Assembly (NCBI RefSeq): GCF_001553685.1
Contig: NZ_CP014264.1
Span: 1,496,001 to 1,560,000 of the forward strand
DNA length: 64,000 nucleotides
Reading direction: 5' to 3'
Source of the DNA: Streptococcus sp. oral taxon 431
Lineage (GTDB): Bacteria; Bacillota; Bacilli; Lactobacillales; Streptococcaceae
A model generated the notes under the pieces. The model did not search any database. It was not told the DNA's origin and was given only the letters and a program-made list of their open reading frames with translations. The position numbers and the translations under genes are program-made. Numbering within the stretch: position 1 is the first letter of the stretch; each line of letters begins with the position of its first letter. Of the stretch, positions 30,001-45,978 are shown one piece after another.

Positions 30001-32264
30001 GCCGCTGCTGGTCGTTGCCAACCAATACTCCAGATATCAACTTCTACATCTTTCCAATCAACAGGTGTAGTTCCTTGTTTAGCACTGAGGGAACCCCAAA
30101 TACGCGGTGTTAGGCCTTTGCCTTTGATGTACTGGATCATATCATTGACATAGCGACGATAGCTTTCTGGACTTCCATAGTACTCATCTGTACCGATATG
30201 AACAGTAGAAACGCCATGAAGTGGTGCGTCTTCACCATCGAGCAATTTATCATAGACTGATTTAACAAAAGCGAGCGTTTCTTCGTACTTGTTATCTAAG
30301 TCCAACATAGCTACACGTTCTACATTGTGTTTTCTCGCACTAAGTTGCCCCTTGTACATCAAGTCTGGACGGACCTTAACAAATGAGAGGGCGTGGCCTG
30401 GTGTGTCAATTTCAGGAACAAGGTTGATATGCAAAGCTTTAGCTAACTTGATAATTTCTTGCATTTCTTCCTTGGTATAATGCTCGTCAGATGTTAATTT
30501 TTCACCATTTTCACCGACAACATCAGTCTCTACACGGAAACCTGTCTTAGCATTTTTAAGAACATAATCCAGTTCCTCTTGAGGAGTAAGATTTTTTCCT
30601 GCTAAATGATCTTTTAAGAAGATATAGTTATCATTCAAGTGCAACTGCAAGTCGTTCATCTTGTAGTAGGCCATGTTTAGCATGATATCTACAAGCGTAT
30701 CATAAGGGATAAACTTACGACCTGTATCTAGCATAAAACCACGATAGCTAAAGCTTGGGAAGTCACGGATTTCCCCATTTTGCAAATCATTTTCGCCCAT
30801 TTGAAGAAGGGTACGTGTAGCATAAAATGCTCCTGCATTGGTCGCAGCTTCTACGGTGATAACACCATCTTTTACAGTGATACCATAGCCTTCCTTGCCA
30901 TAGCCCTTGTCTTCAACCTTTTTAAATTCGATCCGTTTTTGAGCTGTTTGATCACCTGTAGCGATTTCTAACCCACGACTTTCAAGGTCAGTCTGATAAA
31001 ATTTAGCTTCTTGACCAAATCCAGATTCTCCGACTGAAATAACGGTATCAGCTGTAATAGAAGTTTTGCCTTCAGTTCCATACCATTGTTGAACTGCTGG
31101 AGCAACTGCTGGTTTAGTGCCAACGCCTTCGTCCGTATGCAAGCCTTTAATGACTACTTCAAATTCTTTTGTGAAGGTATGAGTATCCTTGACTTGTTGG
31201 ACCATAACCTTAACAGTTTGATCTGTTAAGGGTTTGTAGATTTTGTTATTAAGATCAACAACTCCCTGTTTGTTGCTACCAATCAAGCTGACTTGACCTG
31301 GTAATTTAGGCAAGACAAGTGATTTCCCATCTTCAGCAACAGCTAATTCTGTCACTTGGCGAATATCTGTTGGTTTGCTAGCGTCTGGAATGTTTGAGTA
31401 AGCTCGAATTTCTTGAATTCCAACATTTTTCCAGTTCATTGTACCTGCTTGATAATCTGTAATTTCAAGTTTAAGGTATTTGGCTTGGATAGCTTCTTTC
31501 AAGTCAATTTTTTCATCAAGAAGAGGAGTTCCTGTTCTTTGATAGGCTAACTTCCATTCTTTAGCTCCTGAGCCATTCACATCATCTTGACCAGCATAGT
31601 AGAGATTCCATGATTTGATATTTGGATCATTTTGTTCACCACGAACGCGGCGGTCCCAATCAATCTCCACATGCTTAATCACTGTTGTCTTTTCAAGCGT
31701 AAATTCGATGGTTGGTTTCTCAACATTTTGGTCAGTAGCCCAGCGAGTGTCAGGTTTTCCGTCAATTGCCTTTTCTGCTGTGTATTGTGTGTTGGCTTCA
31801 TGGTTTGATGCTGTAGCAGAAGCTTTTTCTAAATGATTGACATCTGGTGTATCTACTACATCTTTAGTCGCAGGACTTGCAGCTGGTTCAACTGCTGGAG
31901 TTACTTCTTCTTTTGGAGTTTCTGCTGGTTTTGGAGCTGCTTCTTCCTTAGGAGCAGGAGTTTCAGTTGGTTTTGGAGTAGTTGTTTCAGCTGCAGTTAC
32001 TTCAGTTTCTGATGCTGCAGGTTGATCATCTACAGTTCCAGCACTCGCTTCTGCTTTTTCAATAGCTGCTGCTATATCTGCTGGCAGTTTATCCAGAGGC
32101 TGAGCCTGTGTTATTGTTCCTTCTGTCTCAGCAGTTCCTTCTGTTTCAGCAGCTTGAACCATACCAGCTCCAAAGATACTGGCACCAATCATAACAGAAG
32201 CTGCGCCGATTGTAAATTTACGTATACTGTAATGACACCGTTTCTCAAAAAAATGTTTTCCCAT
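24036..32264 (-). CDS. Giant cell-wall-anchored GH20 + GH84 beta-N-acetylhexosaminidase
   Basis: 2742 aa surface enzyme. Order: YSIRK signal (1-38), acidic Pro/Glu spacer, F5/8-type (CBM32) domain (about 150-290), GH20 catalytic domain (about 390-870; HIGTDEYYG with the Asp-Glu pair at 693-694), LamG-like sandwich (about 930-1085), second F5/8 domain (about 1095-1225), Pro-Glu-Lys linker, GH84 domain (about 1285-1850; GFIEGYYGNPW and ILADDAPS with the Asp pair at 1517-1518), several further F5/8-like modules (about 1930-2480), a PEFTGGVNG repeat region, and LPETG at 2709-2713. It should release terminal beta-GlcNAc or related sugars from host glycans outside the cell. Pneumococcal StrH has two GH20 domains instead; GH20 here might also be a lacto-N-biosidase type. 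AAAGG and AGG precede the ATG. Confidence 0.9.
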   Translation of the reverse strand: MGKHFFEKRCHYSIRKFTIGAASVMIGASIFGAGMVQAAETEGTAETEGTITQAQPLDKLPADIAAAIEKAEASAGTVDDQPAASETEVTAAETTTPKPTETPAPKEEAAPKPAETPKEEVTPAVEPAASPATKDVVDTPDVNHLEKASATASNHEANTQYTAEKAIDGKPDTRWATDQNVEKPTIEFTLEKTTVIKHVEIDWDRRVRGEQNDPNIKSWNLYYAGQDDVNGSGAKEWKLAYQRTGTPLLDEKIDLKEAIQAKYLKLEITDYQAGTMNWKNVGIQEIRAYSNIPDASKPTDIRQVTELAVAEDGKSLVLPKLPGQVSLIGSNKQGVVDLNNKIYKPLTDQTVKVMVQQVKDTHTFTKEFEVVIKGLHTDEGVGTKPAVAPAVQQWYGTEGKTSITADTVISVGESGFGQEAKFYQTDLESRGLEIATGDQTAQKRIEFKKVEDKGYGKEGYGITVKDGVITVEAATNAGAFYATRTLLQMGENDLQNGEIRDFPSFSYRGFMLDTGRKFIPYDTLVDIMLNMAYYKMNDLQLHLNDNYIFLKDHLAGKNLTPQEELDYVLKNAKTGFRVETDVVGENGEKLTSDEHYTKEEMQEIIKLAKALHINLVPEIDTPGHALSFVKVRPDLMYKGQLSARKHNVERVAMLDLDNKYEETLAFVKSVYDKLLDGEDAPLHGVSTVHIGTDEYYGSPESYRRYVNDMIQYIKGKGLTPRIWGSLSAKQGTTPVDWKDVEVDIWSIGWQRPAAAIAQGAKIINITDIPTYSVPSGSNSQGGYGDYANYETQYNRWTPNDFSTGGGPRLEASNPNILGGGHAVWNDNIDLHETGLTSYDIFKRFFKSMQSTAERTWGSDRAAKTYAERVQPASVYAPQSNPDKTVAEEDLFKINPETVKDYLAKKVQKTEAGLNFEKDSTIEGLVGDAGPSHVLKLDVTVTGDGEQTFSTSGNNQLYLADKDGYLAYTFEQFHIQFNKKLEKNKRYQISVVTKPQVTEVYVDGEKVERIANPANPRLAHNSLVLPLETIGGFKGILHSAELSNEAFVNPRLIPNDHFTVSATSQELPGTNAEGPVEKAFDNDPNTFWHSKWSGHQAPFTVAMNLKAAETVNGLTYLPRPGGGNGVVTSYEIYAQKDGQMVKVASGTWENNAKEKTVNFDAIETDKVEFKVLAGAAGFGSAAEIQLLKPVSTNKVEEPVSPEKPVTPEKPETPEKPKVEEMGDGTTELADSFVATKPTSDEAVAAAAQSQDYLKKEYKVFPTPQKVTYDEGVTKLHKQVNLVMGDQLDIYTRNRLKSVLQDHQISYTSSQTAVAGATNIYLGVHGQNSQAEKEVSGISQGLFDKIDAYALSIKNNTISIVGKDTDAVFYGLTTLKHMLNESEAPVLRNVTVEDFAEIKNRGFIEGYYGNPWSNADRAELMRYGGDLKLTQYFFAPKDDPYHNKKWRELYPEEKLAEIRELARVGNQNKTRYVWTIHPFMNNRIRFGNDADYQKDLETIKAKFTQLMDVGVREFGILADDAPSPVGGYNSYNRLMKDMTDWLTEKQATYVGLRKEMIFVPGQYWGNGREDELKSLNENLPTSTSMTLTGGKIWGEVSESFLSNLKNNLTAGGKTYRPVSLWINWPVTDNSKQHLILGGGEKFLHPNVDPSLLSGIMLNPMQQSEPSKIALFSAAQYAWKQWKSEEEAKRVNDIAFNFVETGKFTDSEASVAFRELGKHMINQNMDGRVVKLEESVELAPKLATFMSKLKAGQDVGAEREGLRAEFAKLKAAAQLYKASGDEKMRAQIHYWLDNTIDQMDALSALLDGTEAIEKNDSAKLWDSYYKGLKLYEQSQTYTFHYVDHDERAELGVQHIRPFLLGLREILATEVQKALHPDQVISTFITNRTGVEGGLAEVTDGDLGTHALIKSPNSIQTGDYIGLKFNKAVSVQNLTFAMGTQANPRDTFNNAKVEYLNENDEWVTLSEPSYTGNEPLLKFENLNINAKAVRMIATSDRGNTWFAVREIAVNRPVEVVRNKQAATVTISPNLMYKYNTTVGQITDGRDNTEAMLANADRTDTTPVNGWVQLDLGEVKPVTKVRLVQGSGDKLAEGVLEYSADGSSWQELDRLTGEQTKEIETPISARYVRVRNTKNINLWWRIADFSVETRAGNSELTDTNVESLKSTPVYDSLGRYDLQIPSGTKLPANSYLGMKLDRLHQAESIQALGTENPSLNLEYSPNAQEWYPADQVTDKSLVRYVRLINKTDQEQAVTATSLLVQTKEVQPTTLDSTSMGIHPTYGRNDVRKIKNLDQLFDGVYNNFVEFSDYARKDGHITLKLGSERDIKKIRAYIQDGTQNYLRDGKIQVSQDGKTWTDVVTVGDGLANETRDDSLTDGWTHDSKMPGNRYIEGELSSPVKANYLRVLFTADYDARFVGFTELVINDGEFVKPINDPTVQGNSGESQGNLYTNLVDGKVLTSYKAEKEQGELVYHLSEPTDANHIRLVSSIPQGVKARVLARTLKEDKADAWSELGEITSSFQTFAVREKAPLLDVKLVWEGGKPEFYEMTTFHQELPEEPEKPAPTTSKGDEPAPVVEVPEFTGGVNGVEAAIHEVPEYTEATTEADKIPAPVVEVPEFTGGVNGAEAAVHEVPEYTGGVNGVEAAVHEVPEFTGGVNGEAATVQEAGPEFTAGVNGAEGAIHEIPEYTDEQSLVALAMSQDKTYQAPASHPYKLPETGTKENAGLAAIGVVGALLGMFAMGKKKDDE
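24213..24563 (-). repeat. 51-bp coding repeats, PEFTGGVNG type
   Basis: About six degenerate copies of a 17-residue unit such as [17 protein letters not shown], residues about 2567-2684, just before the sorting signal. One interval is broken by a Thr/Glu-rich insert. The same unit occurs in the neighbouring GH101 gene. Confidence 0.88.
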
Positions 32265-32296
32265 TTTTTCCTATTTCCTTTCATACGCTCACGAGT

Positions 32297-32311
32297 GGTA
32301 AGCGCTCTCAT
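32297..32311 (-). promoter_or_regulatory. Candidate cre site of the GH20/GH84 gene
   Basis: Minus-strand ATGAGAGCGCTTACC matches the CcpA consensus WTGNAANCGNWNNCW except at two positions; it lies about 33 bp upstream of the start codon. Confidence 0.55.
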
Positions 32312-32321
32312 TCCCCTTTAG

Positions 32322-32351
32322 AAAAAGAGAGGACCTAGAGGGTCCTCTCTG
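32322..32351 (-). terminator. Terminator of the GH101 gene
   Basis: AGAGAGGACC and GGTCCTCTCT form a 10-bp stem followed by TTTTTCT on the minus strand. A second inverted repeat, CTCCAC/GTGGAG, lies at 32364-32385. No clear promoter was found between here and the next gene, so partial read-through is possible. Confidence 0.8.
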
Positions 32352-32420
32352 GGTTTTCTTTTTCTCCACGACAATGAATGTGGAGTCTAAGCTCTCTTTT
32401 AATGAAAACTTTTTTGTATT

Positions 32421-39344
<6,924 letters not shown>

Positions 39345-39516
39345 TCAATTTTTAAACACTTCTGGATAAACATATAATTTTTTCTATACCAAATTAATAT
39401 ATCAAAAACAGTTTAAAAAATCAATACTTTAACAGGTAAAACTAGTAAAAGTAAAATCCGATTATTAGGCAAGTCTGAAACGATTTTCAGATAGCCTTAT
39501 TTCTAAAGAAATCGCT

Positions 39517-39579
39517 ATAAAAAGGAAACTTCATCGTAAAAGTTAGACCATTTTTGACTAACTTTTCAATAAAGTTTCC
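39517..39579 (-). terminator. Long terminator of ftsK
   Basis: Minus-strand GGAAACTT, then AAAAGTTAG, loop, CTAACTTTT, and AAGTTTCC followed by TTTTTAT; a nested stem of 17 bp in total. Confidence 0.82.
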
Positions 39580-39607
39580 ATGCATTTTTATACTATTTTT
39601 ACGTTTT

Positions 39608-41938
39608 TTATTGTTGTAAAACCTTTCGTGGCTTCGTTCCTTCTGCTGGACCAATAACCCCAGCCATCTCTAACTCTTCCATCAAGCGAGTTGCTCGGTT
39701 AAAACCAACTGATAATCTACGTTGAATCATGGATGCGCTCGCTTTTTGAGTTTCAATGACCAGAGCCTTAGCTTCTTCAAATAGCGGATCTCCACCTTCA
39801 TCTCCTGTGCCAGACTCACCTTCTGTCTCAGAAACCTCTCCGGGATCAAAGCTTTCATCATAATCAGCATCTGCTTGAGCCTTGATAAAGCTAACAATAC
39901 GTTCCACATCATCATCCGAGATAAAGGAACCTTGCAGACGAACAGGGTGGTTTTCATCGATTGGTTTAAAGAGCATGTCCCCTCGACCAAGCAATTTTTC
40001 CGCACCATTTTCATCCAAAATCGTACGTGAATCCGTTCCTGAAGAAACAGCAAAGGCTACACGTGACGGTACATTGGCCTTAATAAGACCAGAAATAACA
40101 TCTACTGAAGGACGTTGGGTTGCAAGAATCATGTGAATACCAGCTGCACGCGCCTTTTGTCCGAGTCGGATAATGGCATCTTCTACTTCTTTGCTAGCAA
40201 CCATCATAAGATCAGCCAACTCGTCCACGATCACGACAATCAAAGGCAGAGGTACTTGTTTGTACTCGGACTGAGCGTTGAATTCCTCAACTTTCGAATT
40301 GAAACCAGCAATATTCCGAACGCCGACTTTAGCAAAGAGTTCATAGCGATTTTCCATTTCATCTACGACTTTTTGAAGAGCCTTACTTGCCTTTCGAGGA
40401 TTGGTTACAACCGGAATCAAGAGATGGGGAATATCGTTGTAGACCGACAACTCGACCATCTTAGGATCCACCATCATAAACTTGACTTGGTCTGGGCGAG
40501 CCTTCATGAGAATACTTGCGATAATCCCATTAACTGCAACAGATTTACCTGAACCGGTCGATCCAGCCACAAGTAAGTGAGGCATTTTAGCCAAATCAAA
40601 ACTACGTGCAGTTCCATTAACGGCTTTGCCAAGGGGAATTTCTAGCAGATTTTCAGGTTTAGTTTGCGATTGTTCCCAGAGTTCTCGGAAAGATACGGTC
40701 GCAATTTCAGAGTTAGGCACTTCAATCCCGACCAAGGATTTCCCTGGAATTGGAGCTTCGATACGGACATCTTTCGCAGCCAAGGCCAAAGCCAAGTCAT
40801 CTGCTAGATTGGAAATACGATTGACACGAACACCAACGGCTGGCTTGACTTCGTACTTGGTAACTGATGGTCCGATTTCAGCACGTTCAACCGTTACCTT
40901 GATACCGAAACTCGCAAAGGTTTCTTCCAAAATCTTGATATTCTCGCGAACGATTTTCTTTTCTTTTGACTGATCTTTTGGTTTATCAGGTGCAAAGAGT
41001 TGCAAGCTGGGGAGTTTGTACTCTAAAGCTTTTTTAGCAGAAAAATCTACCTCAACATCCTCATCATCTAAGAATTCAGCTTCCTCTGGAATATCAACTT
41101 CGCTAGGAACTTCATAGTCTGCTTGAGGGAGAATAATTTCAGGTTCTATCCATTCTTCCTCAGGAAGAGGTGGTAAATCATCAAAGTGAACAGGGGGAGC
41201 TTCTAAAATCTCGCCAGTTTCCATATCAACAGGAGGTATATCCAACAAGGCTTGCTCTGCTTGTTCTTTTTCTAGTCTTTCCTGCTCCTCTATCTCCTTA
41301 CGCGCTTTTTCTTCTTCCCGTTTGATGAAGCGTTCTTGTTTCTTCAGCTCGCGTCGCTCCATCCAAAGCGAAAAACGTGCTCCAAGAAAATCAGCAACGT
41401 CATAGACAGACCAGGGACTGACTAGAAGAGCACCAATCAAGATTAAGATGGCTCCGATAAAGTAAGTACCAATATTTGAAAAAAGAAAGGCGACTGGAAT
41501 ATAAAGGGCAACACCTAGCAACCCTCCTCCAGCAAAGCTAGTCACACGAAAACCGGTCAAATCTGTCAATACTTGGGCTAAAGTTCCCTTAAAGACCGAC
41601 TGCTCTAAGCCATATTTCCATACAAGATAAGCTTCAAAAATCAGCAATAAGCCTGAAAAAATGCAAAGAAAACCTGAGATCAGACCTTCTTGCTTCCGAA
41701 TCCATTTGAAGAAAAAAAGATAGACTAGAACGACAAAGATGACCAGATAGGCCAGACTTCCTACTAGTAATCGAATAAGATTATAGAGGGTGAGTCCAAC
41801 TGCTCCTAATCTCAAAGCAGCGAACATTAAGCAAAAAGCTATGACTAAGGAAATTAACATCCGTTGGATAGCTTGCTTTCTTTCTAATTCAGCTTTTGAC
41901 GGTCTCCGTCTTGTTTTACTTGTATTCTTGTTTGCCAT
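39608..41938 (-). CDS. ftsK: DNA translocase FtsK/SpoIIIE
   Basis: 776 aa from the ATG at 41938 ([13 protein letters not shown], preceded by AGAAG). An upstream in-frame start at 42007 would add a hydrophobic stretch and is unlikely. Four to five membrane helices (about 30-190), an acidic linker (about 220-330), the motor domain with Walker [27 protein letters not shown] and [13 protein letters not shown], and the C-terminal winged helix that reads polar DNA motifs ([15 protein letters not shown]). It pumps chromosome ends through the closing septum. Confidence 0.96.
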   Translation of the reverse strand: MANKNTSKTRRRPSKAELERKQAIQRMLISLVIAFCLMFAALRLGAVGLTLYNLIRLLVGSLAYLVIFVVLVYLFFFKWIRKQEGLISGFLCIFSGLLLIFEAYLVWKYGLEQSVFKGTLAQVLTDLTGFRVTSFAGGGLLGVALYIPVAFLFSNIGTYFIGAILILIGALLVSPWSVYDVADFLGARFSLWMERRELKKQERFIKREEEKARKEIEEQERLEKEQAEQALLDIPPVDMETGEILEAPPVHFDDLPPLPEEEWIEPEIILPQADYEVPSEVDIPEEAEFLDDEDVEVDFSAKKALEYKLPSLQLFAPDKPKDQSKEKKIVRENIKILEETFASFGIKVTVERAEIGPSVTKYEVKPAVGVRVNRISNLADDLALALAAKDVRIEAPIPGKSLVGIEVPNSEIATVSFRELWEQSQTKPENLLEIPLGKAVNGTARSFDLAKMPHLLVAGSTGSGKSVAVNGIIASILMKARPDQVKFMMVDPKMVELSVYNDIPHLLIPVVTNPRKASKALQKVVDEMENRYELFAKVGVRNIAGFNSKVEEFNAQSEYKQVPLPLIVVIVDELADLMMVASKEVEDAIIRLGQKARAAGIHMILATQRPSVDVISGLIKANVPSRVAFAVSSGTDSRTILDENGAEKLLGRGDMLFKPIDENHPVRLQGSFISDDDVERIVSFIKAQADADYDESFDPGEVSETEGESGTGDEGGDPLFEEAKALVIETQKASASMIQRRLSVGFNRATRLMEELEMAGVIGPAEGTKPRKVLQQ

Positions 41939-42069
41939 GCTTCTATTATACCATATTTCAGAAACATCTAGAAAAATCAAAAAAATGACTGAATCTGCTA
42001 GATACAATCATTTTTCGTTGATATTTCTGCACTTTCTTTTCTATATGATTTTTCAACAACCTTGTCTCA

Positions 42070-42858
42070 CTATTTCTTTAAAAATCTAATTGCTGATTTT
42101 CTTGCTTTCTCAATCTTTTCGATTTCCAACTTCTCTACAGCAGATGTAGGGATCCATCTTTTCCCAAACAATACCTGGGCTGCTTCTATCATCAGAGCGC
42201 AAGCCTGCAAGTCCTTTTCTTCTGTAATTGCTTCACAAAACAAATCCTTCGTTTTTTCCATTAAGATTTCTTTTTTTACTTGATGAAAAGATAATTGCAT
42301 TAGACTACTGGCAGACCAGGCACGACAAAGAGCATCTTGGTCAGTCAAGAGATGTTGTCCTAAGATTTCTATCTCACTTATTGAACCAATCCAACCTAGA
42401 GAAATGATTAGCTTTCTACGATTCGAAGCTTCTGAACTAGGTAAAAGAGAGATTAGAACAGGAAGTACTTGCTTGCAAGAAAACGCATAAAAATCTCTAT
42501 GTCTTGCTTTGGAGAGGATTTTCGCTAGAAGATATACAATCAAAACGCGTTGACTCTCCACTTCCTCTTGATTGAGAGTTTCTAAAAGATAATCGATTCC
42601 CGCCTGCCCATGCTGGTCAAAACTCGCTTCAAAATTCAGGTCAGTTCCTTCCTCCCAATCGTTGCAAATAAGCTCAAAATGATAGGCAATTTCTGGGCTC
42701 CTACCTAAATCAGCTATAAAATGAATTCGTTTAGAATCGGGAAAATTCTCTTTCACCAAGCTGGAATAGGTCTCTTGCAACTCTTCCTTTGTAAGATTTT
42801 GGCAACAAATCTTAGATTTCTCTCGTTTGTCGATTTCTTCTTTTCTAGAATCACTCAT
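42070..42858 (-). CDS. HEAT-like repeat protein of unknown function
   Basis: 262 aa, nearly all helical. Paired helices such as VESQRVLIVYLLAKILSKAR, RRKLIISLGWIGSISEIEILG and LCRAWSASSLMQL look like HEAT or PBS-lyase-type repeats. Such solenoids bind other proteins, but no function can be named. GAGGAG precedes the ATG. No terminator separates it from ftsK downstream, so the two may be cotranscribed. Confidence 0.75.
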   Translation of the reverse strand: MSDSRKEEIDKREKSKICCQNLTKEELQETYSSLVKENFPDSKRIHFIADLGRSPEIAYHFELICNDWEEGTDLNFEASFDQHGQAGIDYLLETLNQEEVESQRVLIVYLLAKILSKARHRDFYAFSCKQVLPVLISLLPSSEASNRRKLIISLGWIGSISEIEILGQHLLTDQDALCRAWSASSLMQLSFHQVKKEILMEKTKDLFCEAITEEKDLQACALMIEAAQVLFGKRWIPTSAVEKLEIEKIEKARKSAIRFLKK

Positions 42859-42908
42859 GACACTTTTCTCCTCTAAGGTATTTGTAGAACTTTAGAATTC
42901 TGTTATTT

Positions 42909-43002
42909 ATACTAATTCAAACCACGTCAGCGTCGCCTTACCGTACTCAAGTACAGCTTGCGGCTAGCTTCCTAGTTTGCTCTTTGATTTTCATTGAGTA
43001 TT
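42909..43002. repeat. BOX-type element, left end degraded
   Basis: The outer part of boxA (CTTCGAAAATC) is missing: ATACTAATTCAAACC leads straight into ACGTCAGCGTCGCCTTACCG, then GCTAGCTTCCTAGTTTGC and TTTGATTTTCATTGAGTATT. It lies upstream of the HEAT-like gene and downstream of fruA. Confidence 0.85.
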
Positions 43003-43064
43003 AAATTCTCTACGATTTACCTCTATTATATCACTTTAGAGACCGGTCTCTCTAACTCCATTAT

Positions 43065-43101
43065 CAAAAAATGACTGCCCACTTTCGTGTTCAGTCATTT
43101 G
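43065..43101 (-). terminator. Terminator of the fructose operon
   Basis: Minus-strand AAATGACTG, loop, CAGTCATTTTTT. Confidence 0.82.
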
Positions 43102-43114
43102 AATCTATTTGTGA

Positions 43115-45070
43115 TTATTTTTCTAATGGTTTACGAAGGTAACCATAAACTACACCACTAACAAGTGCTCCTACCAAGACAAAGACAAGGTAAAGAAGGG
43201 CATTTGTTGTAAGAGCGATAACGAAGATTCCTCCGTGAGGTGCCATCAGTTTGATTCCTGCAAGACCAACAAGTCCACCTGCTACTGCTGAACCAAGGAT
43301 AAAGCTTGGGATAGCACGAGCTGGGTCAGCTGCACCAAACGGAATCGCACCTTCAGTGATGAATGACAAGCCCATTACGATATTTGTCAAACCAGAGTTA
43401 CGTTCTTCTTTGGTGAATTTATCTTTGAAAAGAAGAGTTGCGACAAAGATTGCAAGTGGTGGAACCATTCCTCCAGCCATAACCGCTGCCATGGCTACTG
43501 AACCACCTGTTGACACTGTTGCTGCAAGAGTACCAGTACCGAAGACATAAGCTGCTTTATTAACAGGTCCACCCATATCGACAGCCATCATTCCTCCAAG
43601 AACGACTCCTAGAAGGACAGCCGAACCACCTTCAAGACCACAAAGGAAGTTGTTCATACCGGTGTTGATAGCAGCCATAGGGATGTTCACAGCCAGCATA
43701 ACAAATCCTGTCAAGATTGTTCCAAAAAGTGGCAAGAGAAGGATTGATTTAGCACCTTCAAGAGAACGTGGAACCTTCACGTATTTCTTAACCAAGAGAA
43801 CTAAGGCACCAGCGATAAATCCACCAACAAGGGCTCCTAGGAAACCTGATGATACACCTGCAAGAGCTGAAGTTGCTTCACCACCTTGAGCGTAAGGGAT
43901 TTTACCAAAGGCAAAACCTTCTTTGGCAATAGCTCCAGCTACGAAACCTGCTACCAAACCTGGTTTTTCAGCGATTGAGTAAGCAACATATCCTGCAAAT
44001 ACTGGAAGCATCAAACCAAAGGCCGCACCACCAATTTTCATGAACATAGAAGCGAGTTCATGGTAAGATCCAAGATTTCCGAGGCTATCGTTTGGCACAC
44101 CCATAGCACCATCAATTAAGAAGGCAAGGGCAATCATGATACCACCACCGATAACGAATGGCAACATTTGAGATACACCACTCATCAAGTGTTTGTAGAA
44201 AGCACCACCGACACTTTGTTTTTCGTTAGATGCTGTTGAAGCTTGCACTCCATTAGCAGCACGATATACTTCAGCATTACCAGAAAGAGCCAAGTTGATC
44301 AACTCTTCTGTCTTACGAATACCATCTGCAACTGGACGATTTACCAATGGTTTGCCATCGAAACGATCCATTTCAACTGCCTTATCTGCAGCGATGATAA
44401 CAGCTTTAGCCTTACGAATATCTTCTGATGTCAATTTGTTGCCAACACCGCTAGCACCATTGGTTTCAACCTTGATACCGACACCCATTTCCGCGGCCAC
44501 TTTTTGAAGAGCTTCTTGTGCCATGTATGTGTGGGCAATTCCTGTTGTACAAGCAGTTACAGCAACGATAAAGTCACCAGATTCATTCGCAGGAGCTTGT
44601 ACTGGCTCTTGATCTTTTTCTGAAGCTTGGTTAAAGAGGTCAATAACTTGATCAGCTGATGTTACTTGACGAAGTTTGTCAGCAAAGCCGTCTTTCATCA
44701 AATATTGTGACAATTCTGCCAAGGCAGCCAAGTGAGTATCATTGGCACCTTCTGGAGCAGCAATCATAAAGAAGAGGTCAGTTGGTTGTCCATCTAAACT
44801 TTCGTAGTCAACACCCTTGTTTGATTTAGCAAAGAGAACAGTCGCTTCTTTGACAGCAGCGTTTTTGCTGTGTGGCATTGCAATACCATCACCCAAACCT
44901 GTAGAAGTCAAAGCTTCACGCGCTAAGATTCCTTCTTTAAAAGTTTCAAAATCTGTCACATATCCGTGCTCTACCAAGCTATGAATCATTTCTTCGATAG
45001 CTGCTGTTTTTTCAGTTGCTTGCAAATCAAGCAACATGACATCTTTTCTCAATAAATCCTGAATTTTCAT
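43115..45070 (-). CDS. fruA: Fructose PTS transporter, EIIABC
   Basis: 651 aa. EIIA (about 1-150, phospho-His in GIAMPHSKNAAV), EIIB (about 168-265, phospho-Cys in VTACTTGIAHTYMA), and EIIC (about 295-645) with many helices, including GGPVNKAAYVFGTG and FITEGAIPFGAADPAR. It imports fructose as fructose-1-phosphate. The start overlaps the fruK stop by 4 nt. Confidence 0.96.
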   Translation of the reverse strand: MKIQDLLRKDVMLLDLQATEKTAAIEEMIHSLVEHGYVTDFETFKEGILAREALTSTGLGDGIAMPHSKNAAVKEATVLFAKSNKGVDYESLDGQPTDLFFMIAAPEGANDTHLAALAELSQYLMKDGFADKLRQVTSADQVIDLFNQASEKDQEPVQAPANESGDFIVAVTACTTGIAHTYMAQEALQKVAAEMGVGIKVETNGASGVGNKLTSEDIRKAKAVIIAADKAVEMDRFDGKPLVNRPVADGIRKTEELINLALSGNAEVYRAANGVQASTASNEKQSVGGAFYKHLMSGVSQMLPFVIGGGIMIALAFLIDGAMGVPNDSLGNLGSYHELASMFMKIGGAAFGLMLPVFAGYVAYSIAEKPGLVAGFVAGAIAKEGFAFGKIPYAQGGEATSALAGVSSGFLGALVGGFIAGALVLLVKKYVKVPRSLEGAKSILLLPLFGTILTGFVMLAVNIPMAAINTGMNNFLCGLEGGSAVLLGVVLGGMMAVDMGGPVNKAAYVFGTGTLAATVSTGGSVAMAAVMAGGMVPPLAIFVATLLFKDKFTKEERNSGLTNIVMGLSFITEGAIPFGAADPARAIPSFILGSAVAGGLVGLAGIKLMAPHGGIFVIALTTNALLYLVFVLVGALVSGVVYGYLRKPLEK

Positions 45071-45978
45071 CTTTTTTCTACCTCAACTTTTTCATAAGTC
45101 TCTTTAATAAATGCTGCAGTCGCCAAGTCATCTGAGAAGGTTGTTGCTGTTCCACAAGCCACTCCCCATTTGAAGGCTTCTACTGCGTCTTTTGATTTGA
45201 CAAACTCACCAGTAAATCCAGCAACCATCGAGTCACCAGCACCCACTGAGTTTTTCACTGTTCCCTTGATCGGTTTAGCAAAGTATGCTCCATCCGATGT
45301 TACCAGAAGTGCTCCATCGCCAGCCATAGAGATAATTACGTTTTGAGCACCTTTAGCTAGCAATTCTCGAGCGTATTTCTCTATTTCATCAAGGCTTTCA
45401 AGCTTGACTCCAAAGATAGCTCCCAGTTCATGATTATTTGGTTTGACCAAAAGTGGTTGATAATCCAAACTATCAATCAAGGTTTGACCTTCAAAGTCAC
45501 AGACTACTTGAGCGCCTGTCTGACGAGTCAAGGCAATCAAATCCTTATAAATGACATTGCCTAAGTTTTTTGCACTCGAACCCGCAAAGACAACTGTATC
45601 TTCTGCTGTTAAACTTGAAAGAATAGCTTTTAACTCTTCAAGTTGTTCAGCTTCAACAGTAGGACCAGTCCCATTGATTTCTGTTTCTTGATCTGCTTTT
45701 ATCTTGACGTTGATACGCGTATCTTCTGCTACTTGGACAAAGCGTGTTTCAATATGCTCTTCAGCCAAAGTATCAGTGATAAATTTACCTGTAAAGCCAC
45801 CGATGAAGCCTGTCGCTGTATTTGGAATATCCAAGCGTTTCAAGACACGGCTAACATTGATTCCCTTACCACCAGCAAACTTATCATCACTGTCCATACG
45901 ATTGACACTACCAACTTCCACTTTATCCAGACGGACAATGTAGTCAATAGATGGATTTAGTGTGACTGTATAAATCAT
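45067..45978 (-). CDS. fruK: 1-phosphofructokinase
   Basis: 303 aa PfkB-family kinase that makes fructose-1,6-bisphosphate from fructose-1-phosphate. MIYTVTLNPSIDYIVRLD and GGKGINVSRVLKRL open the fold; the catalytic Asp is in GTVKNSVGAGDSMVAGFTG. Overlaps both neighbours by 4 nt, so the three genes are translated in a chain. Confidence 0.95.
   Translation of the reverse strand: MIYTVTLNPSIDYIVRLDKVEVGSVNRMDSDDKFAGGKGINVSRVLKRLDIPNTATGFIGGFTGKFITDTLAEEHIETRFVQVAEDTRINVKIKADQETEINGTGPTVEAEQLEELKAILSSLTAEDTVVFAGSSAKNLGNVIYKDLIALTRQTGAQVVCDFEGQTLIDSLDYQPLLVKPNNHELGAIFGVKLESLDEIEKYARELLAKGAQNVIISMAGDGALLVTSDGAYFAKPIKGTVKNSVGAGDSMVAGFTGEFVKSKDAVEAFKWGVACGTATTFSDDLATAAFIKETYEKVEVEKR

Noticed and set aside
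24036..32264. Pneumococcal-type StrH
   Set aside because: StrH has two GH20 domains and about 1300 residues; here the second catalytic domain is GH84 and the protein is twice as long.
43038..43053. GAGACCGGTCTC palindrome as an operator
   Set aside because: It lies between the fruA terminator and a BOX element, with no promoter next to it.
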